DNA of 64,000 bases, from NCBI RefSeq assembly GCF_021952865.1, contig NZ_CP040792.1, positions 248,001-312,000 on the forward strand. Reading direction: 5' to 3'. Positions 43,332 to 51,170 of the stretch are shown in pieces. The translations under genes were made by a program, and so were the position numbers. Source of the DNA: Clavibacter californiensis (GTDB taxonomy: Bacteria; Actinomycetota; Actinomycetes; Actinomycetales; Microbacteriaceae). The notes beneath the pieces were generated by a model that ran no database searches, had not been told where the DNA came from, and was given only the letters and a program-made list of their open reading frames with translations. Position 1 is the stretch's first letter. Each line of letters opens with the position of its first letter.

Positions 43332-43940
43332 ATGCCCTCGGAACGCGGACTCGAGCGCCTCGTCGCCTTCAGCGACGCGGTCGTCGCCATCGCCATCACG
43401 CTCGTCGTGCTCCCGCTCGTCGACACGGCGCGCGACGGCGCCAGCGACAGCGCCATCGGCTTCCTCCGCGAGAACGCGGCCCCGCTGGGCGCGGCGGCGC
43501 TGAGCTTCGTCGTGATCGCGAACCTGTGGCGGGCGCACCACTCCGTGTGGGGCCGGTTCACGTCGGCGACGCGCGGCATGATCCGGATGAACTTCGCCTG
43601 GCTCGCCGCCATCGTCTTCCTGCCGCTGCCCACCGTGCTCATCGTCGGGACGACCCGCGAGGACCGGCTCGGCGTCGTGATCTACATCGGCACGATGCTC
43701 GTCGCCACCTCGTCGCTCGCGATCGTCGCCGAGCTCGCCCACCGCGCCGGCGCCGAGGACGACGCCGCGGAGGCCGCGACCGCCTCGCTCCGCCGCCGCC
43801 GCTGGATCCCCGCGGGCCTCATGCTCCTCGCCCTCGTGCTCGCCGCCGCCATCCCCGGCGTGGGCGCCTGGGCGCTGCTCGTCCTGCTCGTGGCGATCCC
43901 GGCCGAGCGGCTCGGACGGCCGCGCGTCTCGCGCCGCTGA
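43332..43940 (+). CDS. TMEM175-family (DUF1211) channel protein
   Basis: A 202-residue six-helix protein. RLVAFSDAVVAIAITLVVLPL contains the RxxxFSD motif of TMEM175, whose bacterial members form tetrameric potassium-permeable channels; the residues lining the pore are in helix 1. FRxxH-type elements follow (NLWRAHHSVW). A role in cation leak or pH homeostasis is by homology. Confidence 0.88.
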   Translation: MPSERGLERLVAFSDAVVAIAITLVVLPLVDTARDGASDSAIGFLRENAAPLGAAALSFVVIANLWRAHHSVWGRFTSATRGMIRMNFAWLAAIVFLPLPTVLIVGTTREDRLGVVIYIGTMLVATSSLAIVAELAHRAGAEDDAAEAATASLRRRRWIPAGLMLLALVLAAAIPGVGAWALLVLLVAIPAERLGRPRVSRR

Positions 43941-43960
43941 TCCACGTCGTACCCCGCCGA

Positions 43961-43972
43961 TACGCTGACGAC
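43961..43972 (+). promoter_or_regulatory. Leaderless -10 element before 43973
   Basis: TACGCT (43961-43966) ends 6 bases before GTG 43973. Confidence 0.6.
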
Positions 43973-45028
43973 GTGACACCCCGCGGCGCATCGGCGCCCT
44001 CCGCATCCGCCACCGCCTCGCCGCTCGCGCTCCCCGGCGGCCGCCGCATCGCGATCCAGTTCGCCGCCATGGGCACGGTGTGGGGCGCGAGCTTCCTCTT
44101 CATGAAGGTCGCGCTCGAGGGCGTCTCGTTCGGCCAGGTCTCGTGGACGCGGCTGGTGCTCGGCGCGATCGCGCTCGGCCTCATCGTCGCCGCGCGCCGC
44201 CTCCCGCTGCCGAAGGAGCGCGTGGTCTGGCTGCACTTCGCGGTGGTCGGCGTCGTCGGATCCGCCATCCCCTACTCGCTGTTCGCGTGGGCCGAGCAGC
44301 ACGTCACGTCGGGCGTCGCCAGCATCTACAACGCGACCACGCCGATCATGACGGCCCTCCTCGCGACGCTCGCCTTCCGCGTCGAGAGGCTGGGCCGCCG
44401 GCAGCTCGCGGGCATCGCGCTCGGGATCCTCGGCGTCGTCGTGATCATCGGCCCCTGGCGCCTCGCGCCGAACGCGGAGGCCGCCGCGTCCGGCCAGCCC
44501 CTGCTCGAGCTCGCCGGCCAGCTCGCGTGCCTCGGCGCGGCCCTCTGCTACGGGATCACGTTCGGCTACCTCCGCCGGTTCCTCACGCACCGCGGGATCC
44601 CCGGCGTCGTCACCGCGTTCATGCAGATCGGCATGGGCGCCGCCGCGATGATCCTCGCCACCCCGTTCCTCGCGACAGGACCGGTGTCGCTCGACCTGCC
44701 CGTCGTCCTCAGCCTCGTGGTGCTCGGCGTCGTCGGCACGGGCCTCGCGTACCTCTGGAACATGAACGTGCTCCTCGCCTGGGGCCCCACCGCCACCTCC
44801 ACCGTCACCTACATCACGCCCGTCGTCGGCGTCGCGCTCGGGATCCTCGTGCTCGGCGAGACCCTGCACTGGAACGAGCCCGCGGGCGCCGTCCTCGTGC
44901 TCCTCGGCGTGCTCCTCTCGCAGGGCCGCCGCCGCGCCGGCCGCGGATCCGCGACCCGGGCCTCCGCGACCGCCGCACCCGCCGCGGCCGCGCCCGCCGC
45001 GACGCGCACCCCTCCGACGCCCGGATAG
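43973..45028 (+). CDS. EamA/DMT-family transporter
   Basis: A 351-residue, ten-helix DMT exporter with two EamA repeats; GTVWGASFLFMKVALEGVS opens repeat 1 and TYITPVVGVALGILVLGETL closes repeat 2. N-terminal Ser/Ala-rich and C-terminal Ala/Pro-rich tails flank the core. GTG start fixed by the -10 box spacing. Substrate unknown; RhaT/amino-acid-metabolite exporter group. Confidence 0.85.
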   Translation: MTPRGASAPSASATASPLALPGGRRIAIQFAAMGTVWGASFLFMKVALEGVSFGQVSWTRLVLGAIALGLIVAARRLPLPKERVVWLHFAVVGVVGSAIPYSLFAWAEQHVTSGVASIYNATTPIMTALLATLAFRVERLGRRQLAGIALGILGVVVIIGPWRLAPNAEAAASGQPLLELAGQLACLGAALCYGITFGYLRRFLTHRGIPGVVTAFMQIGMGAAAMILATPFLATGPVSLDLPVVLSLVVLGVVGTGLAYLWNMNVLLAWGPTATSTVTYITPVVGVALGILVLGETLHWNEPAGAVLVLLGVLLSQGRRRAGRGSATRASATAAPAAAAPAATRTPPTPG

Positions 45029-45037
45029 GCTCGCCGG
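45026..45037 (+). promoter_or_regulatory. Leaderless -10 element of nucS
   Basis: TAGGCT (45026-45031) ends 6 bases before GTG 45038. Confidence 0.6.
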
Positions 45038-45733
45038 GTGCGTCTCGTCATCGCCCGCTGCTCCGTCGACTACGCCGGCCGCCTCAGCGCGCATCTCCCC
45101 CTCGCCACCCGCCTCCTCATGGTCAAGGCCGATGGGAGCCTCCTCGTCCACTCGGACGGCGGCTCCTACAAGCCGCTCAACTGGATGAGCCCGCCCTGCA
45201 CGATCGTCGAGGTCGAGCCCGACGACGACCAGGCGCTCGCGGGCGTCCGCGAGATCTGGCGCGTCGTGCAGCCGAAGACGGCCGACATGCTCGTCGTCTC
45301 CATCCACGAGGTGCTGCACGACTCCGCGCACGACCTCGGCGTCGACCCGGGCCTCGTGAAGGACGGCGTCGAGGCGCACCTGCAGAAGCTGCTGGCGGAG
45401 CAGATCCACCTGCTGGGCGACGGCCACGAGCTGGTCCGCCGCGAGTACATGACGGCGATCGGCCCGGTCGACATCCTCGCGCGCGACGCGTCCGGGAAGT
45501 CCGTCGCGGTCGAGCTCAAGCGCCGCGGCGACATCGACGGCGTCGAGCAGCTCACGCGCTACCTCGAGCTGATGAACCGGGATCCGCACCTCGCGCCGGT
45601 CGCGGGCGTCTACGCCGCGCAGGAGATCAAGCCGCAGGCCCGCACGCTCGCCGAGGACCGCGGCATCCGCTGCCTCCTCCTCGACTACGACGCGATGCGC
45701 GGGATGGATGACGGGCACTCCCGCCTGTTCTGA
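45038..45733 (+). CDS. nucS: Mismatch-specific endonuclease NucS (EndoMS)
   Basis: A 231-residue NucS nuclease, which makes double-strand cuts at mismatches and replaces MutS/MutL repair in most actinobacteria. The N-terminal DNA-binding half opens with [20 protein letters not shown]; the C-terminal RecB-like nuclease core has Asp in IGPVDILAR and the E-x-K pair in VAVELKRRG. The protein ends DDGHSRLF, the short sliding-clamp-binding tail seen in NucS. GTG start fixed by the -10 spacing; length matches the family. Confidence 0.95.
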   Translation: MRLVIARCSVDYAGRLSAHLPLATRLLMVKADGSLLVHSDGGSYKPLNWMSPPCTIVEVEPDDDQALAGVREIWRVVQPKTADMLVVSIHEVLHDSAHDLGVDPGLVKDGVEAHLQKLLAEQIHLLGDGHELVRREYMTAIGPVDILARDASGKSVAVELKRRGDIDGVEQLTRYLELMNRDPHLAPVAGVYAAQEIKPQARTLAEDRGIRCLLLDYDAMRGMDDGHSRLF

Positions 45734-45776
45734 CCCGGCCTCGGGGCGCCCCCGGCGGGCACCCGCACGACCCTCG

Positions 45777-45788
45777 TAGGGTGGCAGC
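45777..45788 (+). promoter_or_regulatory. Leaderless -10 element before 45789
   Basis: TAGGGT (45777-45782) ends 6 bases before GTG 45789. Confidence 0.6.
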
Positions 45789-46505
45789 GTGACCGCACCC
45801 GACACGTCCACGCCCTCCCCCGTCGCGAGCCCAGCGCCCTGGAGCTGCATCCTCTTCGACCTCGACGGCACCATCACCGACTCGGCCCCCGGGATCACCG
45901 CGCAGCTCGCGAAGACGCTGGTCTTCATGGGCCTGCCCGTGCCCGGCCCGGCGCAGCTCCTCGAGTACGTCGGCCCGCCCATCCTCGACTCGTTCCGCGA
46001 CCTCGCCGGCATGGACGACGACGCCCAGCAGCGCGCGCTCGCCCACTACCGCGCGGGCTACGCGGGCGGCGGCGTCTTCGACAGCTCGGTCTACGCCGGC
46101 GTCCCCGAGGTGCTGCGCGCGATCCACGCGGCCGGCATCCCCCTCTCCCTCGCCACCAGCAAGCCCGAGTCGCAGGCCCGCCGCGTGCTCGACCACTACG
46201 GGCTCACCCCCTTCTTCACCGAGATCTGCGGCGCGAGCGAGGACGAGGTGCGATCCGCGAAGGCCGACGTCATCGAGGAGGCGCTGCGTCGCCTCCGTGC
46301 GGCGGGCGTCGACCTCGGCAACGCGGTGATGGTGGGCGATCGCGAGCACGACGTGCTCGGGGCGGCTGCCCACGGGATCCCGACCGTGATGGTCGGCTGG
46401 GGCTACGGCAGCCCGGCGGAGGCGGCGGGCACCATCGCGGTGGTCGAGACGACCGCCGATCTCGAGGCCCGGCTGATCCCGACGGAGGCCAGACCCGCCG
46501 CCTGA
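45789..46505 (+). CDS. HAD phosphatase, phosphoglycolate phosphatase-like
   Basis: A 238-residue HAD hydrolase: motif I LFDLDGTITDS, C1 cap, motif II SLATSKPESQA (Thr, Ser, Lys), motif III VMVGDREHDVLGA. The TSKPE motif and cap resemble the PGP/YjjG-like 5'-nucleotidase branch. The GTG start follows a -10 box by 6 bases. Separate from the HAD enzyme at 6130. Confidence 0.85.
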   Translation: MTAPDTSTPSPVASPAPWSCILFDLDGTITDSAPGITAQLAKTLVFMGLPVPGPAQLLEYVGPPILDSFRDLAGMDDDAQQRALAHYRAGYAGGGVFDSSVYAGVPEVLRAIHAAGIPLSLATSKPESQARRVLDHYGLTPFFTEICGASEDEVRSAKADVIEEALRRLRAAGVDLGNAVMVGDREHDVLGAAAHGIPTVMVGWGYGSPAEAAGTIAVVETTADLEARLIPTEARPAA

Positions 46506-46553
46506 GGCCGCCGCTCCGAATCCCTCACAAGCAGGAGCCTTTCCACAGATCCG

Positions 46554-46587
46554 GTTGCTGAGGCCCGATGGCCCCGGGGTTAGCAAC
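46554..46587. promoter_or_regulatory. Wide inverted repeat upstream of the OhrR-like gene
   Basis: GTTGCT (46554-46559) and AGCAAC (46582-46587) are exact 6-base inverted arms 22 bases apart, 32 bases before the start of the MarR/OhrR-like gene. Could be an autoregulatory site; the short arms make this weak. Confidence 0.3.
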
Positions 46588-46618
46588 ACGGAGTGACAGA
46601 ATGACCCGCGGAGGAACC

Positions 46619-47080
46619 ATGTCAACACCGCAGGACCTGCAGGACCCGCTCGCGCTCGACAGGCAGGTCAGCTACTCGCTCGTCGTCGCCGCCCGCAGCG
46701 TGACCGCCCTCTACCGACCCATCCTCGACCCTCTGGGGCTCACCCACCCCCAGTACCTCGTGCTCCTCGCCCTCTGGGCGCGCGGACCTCGCTCGGTCAA
46801 GGACCTGAGCCACGAGCTCCAGCTCGACAGCGCCACGCTCTCCCCGCTCCTCAAGCGGCTGGAGGCCATGGGCCACGTGTGGCGCGTCCGCCGGGCCACC
46901 GACGAGCGCGTGCTGGAGATCGGCCTCACCGACCAGGGCCGCGAGCTCCGTGAGAAGGCCGTCGCCATCCCGCAGCAGATCCGCGACCGCCTCTCCATGA
47001 CGGAGGAGCAGCTCGAGGGTCTGAAGACCGTGCTGAGCCAGGTCATCGACAACGCGAAGGCCCTCCCCGAGACCATCTGA
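46619..47080 (+). CDS. OhrR-like MarR regulator without the sensing cysteine
   Basis: A 153-residue protein that aligns with OhrR by eye: LTHPQYLVLLALW, VKDLSHELQLDSATLSPLLKRLEAMG and a wing RATDERVLEIGLT. In OhrR the peroxide-sensing Cys sits in an (D)xQLCF motif near residue 15; here the same place reads DRQVSYSL and the whole protein has no cysteine. It cannot sense peroxide through a cysteine in the known way. GGAGGAA before ATG 46619 decides the start. Followed by an M56 peptidase after 59 bases; no ohr gene is adjacent. Confidence 0.85.
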   Translation: MSTPQDLQDPLALDRQVSYSLVVAARSVTALYRPILDPLGLTHPQYLVLLALWARGPRSVKDLSHELQLDSATLSPLLKRLEAMGHVWRVRRATDERVLEIGLTDQGRELREKAVAIPQQIRDRLSMTEEQLEGLKTVLSQVIDNAKALPETI

Positions 47081-47139
47081 CCGGCCGACGCGCCACCGGC
47101 CGCGGCGCGCCACCGCACCACCCGATCGGAGCGCGACCA

Positions 47140-48009
47140 GTGAGCGACACGGTCCGCGCGGTGCTCCTGCTGGAGTGCTACGTCACGGTCACCCTCCTGG
47201 CGCCGCTCCTCCTCGGCCGCCTGCCTCTCGTCGCCCAGCGGCCCGTCGCGATGCTGGCCGCCTGGCACGGGTTCCTCGTCACCGCGGTGCTGAGCCTCGG
47301 ATCCGGGCTCGGCCTCCTCATCCACCAGGGCATGGCCATGCAGGCGGGCGCCGGCCCGCAGCAGGACGCGGACACGGCGCCCGTCGCCGCGCTCCCGCTG
47401 GCCTACGTGGCCGCGGGCGTGCTCGGCGTGCTGCTGTTCCGCATCGTGGAGGAGGGCGGCCGGGTGGTGCGCGAGGCCAGGCAGCGCGCAGGCGAGGTCG
47501 CGACCCTGCTGCTCGCGTCGCGGCCGTACCGGGTGGCCGGGCGGGATGCGCGCCTCGTCGAGTCCGACGTCCCGCTCGCCGCGCTCTCCCCCGCGACCGG
47601 CGTGATCCTCCTCACGACCGAGGCGCGCGCCCGCCTCGACGATGACGAGCTCGCGGCCGTGCTCGAGCACGAGACCGCGCACCTGGAGCAGCGGCACGCC
47701 CTCGCGGTGCGGATCGCGCAGGTCTCCCGCGCGATCCTGCCGGCGCTTCCCGCCAGCCAGCGCCTCGCGCTCTCCACCACCATCGCCATCGAGTTCATCG
47801 CCGACGACCACGCGGCCCGGGTCGCGGGGCCCGCCACGGTCGCCGCGGCCCTCCGCAAGCTGGATCCCGACGGCGGCCTCTCCGCCCTCCGCGCCGACCG
47901 CATGCGGCACCCCCGCGGCGGGCACCGGGTCGCGCTGCGGCTGCTGTCCGCGGTCGCGTGCGCGCTCCCCGTGCTGCCGCTGGTCATCGTGCTGCTGCCG
48001 GCGGCCTGA
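47140..48009 (+). CDS. M56-family (BlaR1/MecR1-like) membrane metalloprotease
   Basis: A 289-residue membrane protease with helices near residues 10-30, 40-60, 85-105 and at the C-terminus. The zinc motif HETAH is in AAVLEHETAHLEQRH near residue 180, and the third ligand Glu probably in IEFIADDHAAR. It lacks the extracellular sensor domain of BlaR1, as do most actinobacterial M56 proteins, which usually sit next to a BlaI repressor; here the upstream neighbour is a MarR-type protein instead. GTG start with CGGAGCG upstream. Confidence 0.8.
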   Translation: MSDTVRAVLLLECYVTVTLLAPLLLGRLPLVAQRPVAMLAAWHGFLVTAVLSLGSGLGLLIHQGMAMQAGAGPQQDADTAPVAALPLAYVAAGVLGVLLFRIVEEGGRVVREARQRAGEVATLLLASRPYRVAGRDARLVESDVPLAALSPATGVILLTTEARARLDDDELAAVLEHETAHLEQRHALAVRIAQVSRAILPALPASQRLALSTTIAIEFIADDHAARVAGPATVAAALRKLDPDGGLSALRADRMRHPRGGHRVALRLLSAVACALPVLPLVIVLLPAA

Positions 48010-48046
48010 GCGACGGGGCCACCCGGCCCCCTCCGACCCGTGCGCT

Positions 48047-48172
48047 AGGGTCTCCTCTCGAAGGGGAGTAGTCCCCCCGGCCTCCGCGCCGGACGGCGAT
48101 GCGTCGACATGCTGGCCCCCGGGCCCGGTGCATCACCCGCCACGAGCACGAGCGGCGGGCGGACGAGACCTT
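48047..48172 (+). ncRNA. yybP-ykoY family (manganese) riboswitch
   Basis: The leader of the ER-VIT gene has the hallmarks of the yybP-ykoY aptamer: AAGGGGAGTAG (48061-48071) following a basal-helix strand AGGGTCTC (48047-48054) that pairs over 8 positions (one G-U) with GAGACCTT (48165-48172). Between them are two GC-rich arms. Known members bind Mn2+ and turn on Mn-exporter or related metal genes. A second GAGACC/GGTCTC pair downstream could form the switching helix. Confidence 0.75.
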
Positions 48173-48217
48173 CGGCCAGACGAACGACGGGCGCACGATG
48201 CGCCGTCGCGTCGGCCC

Positions 48218-48234
48218 GAGACCCTCTCGGTCTC
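48218..48234 (+). promoter_or_regulatory. Possible expression platform of the riboswitch
   Basis: GAGACC (48218-48223) and GGTCTC (48229-48234) form a 6-base hairpin with a 5-base loop. Both halves duplicate the aptamer basal helix (GGTCTC 48049-48054, GAGACC 48165-48170), so mutually exclusive pairings are possible, 27 bases before the GTG/ATG region and upstream of the GGAGGA ribosome site. Confidence 0.45.
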
Positions 48235-48260
48235 CCGGCCGTCGCCCGACCGGAGGACCC

Positions 48261-49370
48261 ATGACATCCATGCCCCCTGCCCCCACGCCCGATCCGACGC
48301 CCGCCCAGGTGCGCCGCTGGCGGCAGTACCTCGCCGACGAGCGCGCCGAGGCCGCCGTCTACCGCGACCTCGCCGGTCGCCGCACGGGCGAGGAGCGCGA
48401 GATCCTGCTCGCCCTCGCCGAGGCCGAGGGCCGCCACGCCGACCACTGGATCGAGCTGCTCGGCGACCGCGTCGGGAAGCCCGTGCGCGGCGACATCCGC
48501 ACGCGGATCCTCGGCCTGCTCGCCCGCCGCTTCGGATCCGTCTTCGTGCTCGCCCTCGCGCAGCGCGCCGAGAGCCGATCGCCGTACGCGGACGACGCCG
48601 ACGCGACCGACGCCATGGCCGCCGACGAGCGCGTGCACGAGGAGGTCGTGCGCGGCCTCGCCACCCGCGGCCGCATGCGCCTCTCGGGCACGTTCCGTGC
48701 CGCCGTGTTCGGCGCCAACGACGGGCTCGTCAGCAACCTGGCGCTCGTGCTCGGCATCACCGCCACGGGTGTCGCGAACTCCGTGATCCTCGCCACGGGC
48801 CTCGCGGGTCTCCTCGCCGGCGCGCTCTCCATGGGCGCGGGCGAGTTCGTGTCGGTGCGCTCCCAGCGGGAGCTGCTCGAGGCATCGGCCCCGGATCCGG
48901 GCACGCGCGACGCGCTCCCCCACCTCGACGTCGACGCCAACGAGCTCGCCCTCGTCTACCGCGCCCGCGGCATGACCGAGGAGGAGGCGCTGACGCACGC
49001 CGACGAGGTCCTGCGCGACCTCGCGGCCGAGACCCGGCCGATCCCCGTCAGCATCGCGGGCGTCGCCGCACCGGAGGACGACCACGAGAGCGTCGGCACC
49101 GCCTGGGGCGCGGCGATCTCGAGCTTCTGCTTCTTCGCGTCCGGCGCCGTGATCCCGGTGCTCCCGTACCTCTTCGGCCTCCAGGGGCTCGCCGCGCTCG
49201 CCCTCGCGTGCGTGCTCGTCGCGATCGCGCTGTCGATCACGGGCGCGGTCACCGGCCTCCTCTCGGGCGGCCCGCCGCTGCGTCGCGCGGGACGCCAGCT
49301 GCTCATCGGCTTCGGCGCGGCCGGGGCCACGTACCTGCTGGGGCTGCTCTTCAACACGCAGGCGGTCTGA
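48261..49370 (+). CDS. Ferritin-like/VIT1 fusion metal transporter (ER-VIT, MbfA-like)
   Basis: A 369-residue protein. Residues ~15-140 are a ferritin-like (erythrin) domain with metal ligands in DERAEAAVYRDLA, EEREILLALAEAEGRHADHW and ADERVHEEV. Residues ~145-369 are the VIT1/CCC1 transporter domain with FGANDGLVSNLALVLG and GALSMGAGEFVSVRSQRELL and five helices. ER-VIT proteins such as MbfA export iron or manganese. GGAGGA precedes ATG 48261. A yybP-ykoY-type riboswitch in the leader points to manganese as the signal. Confidence 0.9.
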   Translation: MTSMPPAPTPDPTPAQVRRWRQYLADERAEAAVYRDLAGRRTGEEREILLALAEAEGRHADHWIELLGDRVGKPVRGDIRTRILGLLARRFGSVFVLALAQRAESRSPYADDADATDAMAADERVHEEVVRGLATRGRMRLSGTFRAAVFGANDGLVSNLALVLGITATGVANSVILATGLAGLLAGALSMGAGEFVSVRSQRELLEASAPDPGTRDALPHLDVDANELALVYRARGMTEEEALTHADEVLRDLAAETRPIPVSIAGVAAPEDDHESVGTAWGAAISSFCFFASGAVIPVLPYLFGLQGLAALALACVLVAIALSITGAVTGLLSGGPPLRRAGRQLLIGFGAAGATYLLGLLFNTQAV

Positions 49371-49379
49371 TCCGCCTGT

Positions 49380-49404
49380 CCCGCCGCGGGCGACCGGCGG
49401 CGGG
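49380..49404 (+). terminator. Weak hairpin after the ER-VIT gene
   Basis: CCCGCCG (49380-49386) can pair with CGGCGGG (49398-49404), 10 bases after the stop. Short, with slippage possible; uncertain. Confidence 0.35.
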
Positions 49405-49423
49405 GCCGGGCTGCCGCAGCCGA

Positions 49424-49436
49424 TACGGTTGTCGGC
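49424..49436 (+). promoter_or_regulatory. Leaderless -10 element before 49437
   Basis: TACGGT (49424-49429) ends 7 bases before ATG 49437. Confidence 0.55.
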
Positions 49437-50102
49437 ATGGCTGACGGAGATGACCCCCGCCGTCGCGAGGACTCCCTCGCGACGCGCATGAGCGACGCGG
49501 TGTCGCGCACGAGCGAGCGGGAGGTCGCCCTGCGGGCGATGGGCCTGCTGGACGGGCTGTACGAGGGCGACGACTTCCTGCTGCTGGTCGGCGGACGCCA
49601 CGCCCGCGGGATCCTCAACGGAGCGCCTCCCCTCTACTGGCCCGAGGCGTGGGGCGCCCGCGCGCTCCTCTACGCCTGGACCCCCGAGGCCGCGAAGGTC
49701 GTCGAGAAGAACCTCACCAACCGCGCCTGGCGCGTGCGCGAGGCGTGCGCGAAGGTCGTCGCGACCCGGCAGCTGCCGCTCGTCCGCGCCCTCACGGTGC
49801 TCGTCACCGACGAGAACGCCCGCGTCCGCGGCGCCGCCCTCCGCGCGCTCGGCACCGTCGGCGGCCCGTCCGACGAGGAGGTCATCCGCCGCGCCCTGAC
49901 GGATCCCGACACCTCGGTCCGCGTCGCCGCCCACGACGGCCTTGAGGCCCTCGCCGCCCGCCACGAGCAGGTACTCTCCCCCGCCGGCCGGCACGCGGCC
50001 GCGGCGGCCGAGGCGGGTGCCATCACCGTGGACGTCGACGAGGACGAGGACGTCGCTGCCGAAGACACCGAGGCCGAGACCTCGGACGCCGACCGCTCCT
50101 AG
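49437..50102 (+). CDS. HEAT-repeat protein
   Basis: A 221-residue soluble protein whose middle (about 70-180) consists of HEAT-like helical repeats: AWRVREACAKVVATRQLP, NARVRGAALRALGTVGGP and DTSVRVAAHDGLEALAAR share the spacing of R, A and L. The C-terminus is acidic (DVDEDEDVAAEDTEAETSD). Probably a protein-interaction scaffold. Convergent with, and overlapping by four bases, the hydrolase gene. Confidence 0.8.
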   Translation: MADGDDPRRREDSLATRMSDAVSRTSEREVALRAMGLLDGLYEGDDFLLLVGGRHARGILNGAPPLYWPEAWGARALLYAWTPEAAKVVEKNLTNRAWRVREACAKVVATRQLPLVRALTVLVTDENARVRGAALRALGTVGGPSDEEVIRRALTDPDTSVRVAAHDGLEALAARHEQVLSPAGRHAAAAAEAGAITVDVDEDEDVAAEDTEAETSDADRS

Positions 50103-50995
50103 GCTCCGGGCCGCTCCGCAGGGTCCCGCGGCAGCGACGCGAGGAAGTCCTCGACGAGGCCCGCGAACAGGTCGGGCCGCTCGATCTGGGGCATGTGGCC
50201 GCAGTCGGGGATGAGGCGCGTGCGCGCGTCGGGCAGCTCGCGCGCGACGGCCGCGAGGTGCCCGGGCGGGAGGATCCGGTCGCGGTCGCCCCACACCGCG
50301 AGCACCGGCAGGCGCGACTCCCGCACGCCCTCCACCAGCGGCCGGCGCCAGCGCGAGCTCACGCCGCGGACGGTGCCGAGGTCGCGCGCGATCTCGAGCA
50401 TCGCCGCCGCGTGGGTCGGTCGGGCCGAGAGCTCCTGCGCGTGCCGCACGCGCGCGTCGGTCGTGAGCGCGGGGTCGTGGAAGATCGTGCGGGTCGAGCG
50501 CCGGGAGTTGCCGGGCGTCGGGCGCATCAGCAGCGTCGCGAGCGGGTCGACGGCGAGCATCCGGAGACCGACGGTGACCTGCCTGCCGAAGCCCGCGCTG
50601 TCCGCGAGCACGAGCGCGCGCACGCGATCCGGATGCCGGGTCGCGAGGGTCATCGCGACCGCGCCGCCGAGCGAGTTCCCGACCACGGTCACGGGTACCG
50701 CGACGCCCGCCGCGTCGAGGTACACGGGCAGCGCGTCCGCGAGGGACTCCAGCGTGGTCGCTCCAGCGACCGGATCCGACCAGCCGAAGCCCGGCAGGTC
50801 GAGGCTGTGCAGCTCGTGCCCGTCCGACAGCCGGTCGTGCTGCTCGTCCCAGTCCTCGAGGCTGCGGCCGATGCCGTGCAGGAGGAGGAGCGGATCCCCG
50901 GAGCCCGTCACGCGGTGCCGCGCACGCCGGCCGCCGACGTCGAGCATCGCGGTCCCCGGGGCCCGGAGCGGGTCGACGTCCCCGGATGCGGCCAT
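50099..50995 (-). CDS. Alpha/beta hydrolase
   Basis: A 298-residue alpha/beta-hydrolase: oxyanion region LLLHGIGRSLEDW, nucleophile Ser in VVGNSLGGAVAM, Asp in VLAVWGDRDRILPP, and catalytic His in LIPDCGHMPQIE. The lid region is of the haloalkane dehalogenase/esterase type. No specific substrate can be assigned. The ATG start is fixed by TAGGGT 6 bases upstream. Confidence 0.88.
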   Translation of the reverse strand: MAASGDVDPLRAPGTAMLDVGGRRARHRVTGSGDPLLLLHGIGRSLEDWDEQHDRLSDGHELHSLDLPGFGWSDPVAGATTLESLADALPVYLDAAGVAVPVTVVGNSLGGAVAMTLATRHPDRVRALVLADSAGFGRQVTVGLRMLAVDPLATLLMRPTPGNSRRSTRTIFHDPALTTDARVRHAQELSARPTHAAAMLEIARDLGTVRGVSSRWRRPLVEGVRESRLPVLAVWGDRDRILPPGHLAAVARELPDARTRLIPDCGHMPQIERPDLFAGLVEDFLASLPRDPAERPGA

Positions 50996-51007
50996 GCCGC
51001 GACCCTA
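50996..51007 (-). promoter_or_regulatory. Leaderless -10 element of the hydrolase gene
   Basis: On the minus strand TAGGGT (51002-51007) ends 6 bases before ATG 50995. Confidence 0.6.
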
Positions 51008-51170
51008 CCGAGGATCCCCCGGGCGAGGGATTCCGGCGATGTCGGGAGGAGGTGCGACGATGGAGGGGCTGCGCATCGCAGCGCCTTTCCCCGTCGCCCG
51101 GAGCCACGAGCCCCGCCCGACGTGAGGCGATCCACGCAGGTCGCCGATGAGCATCAAGGAGCGACACGGC

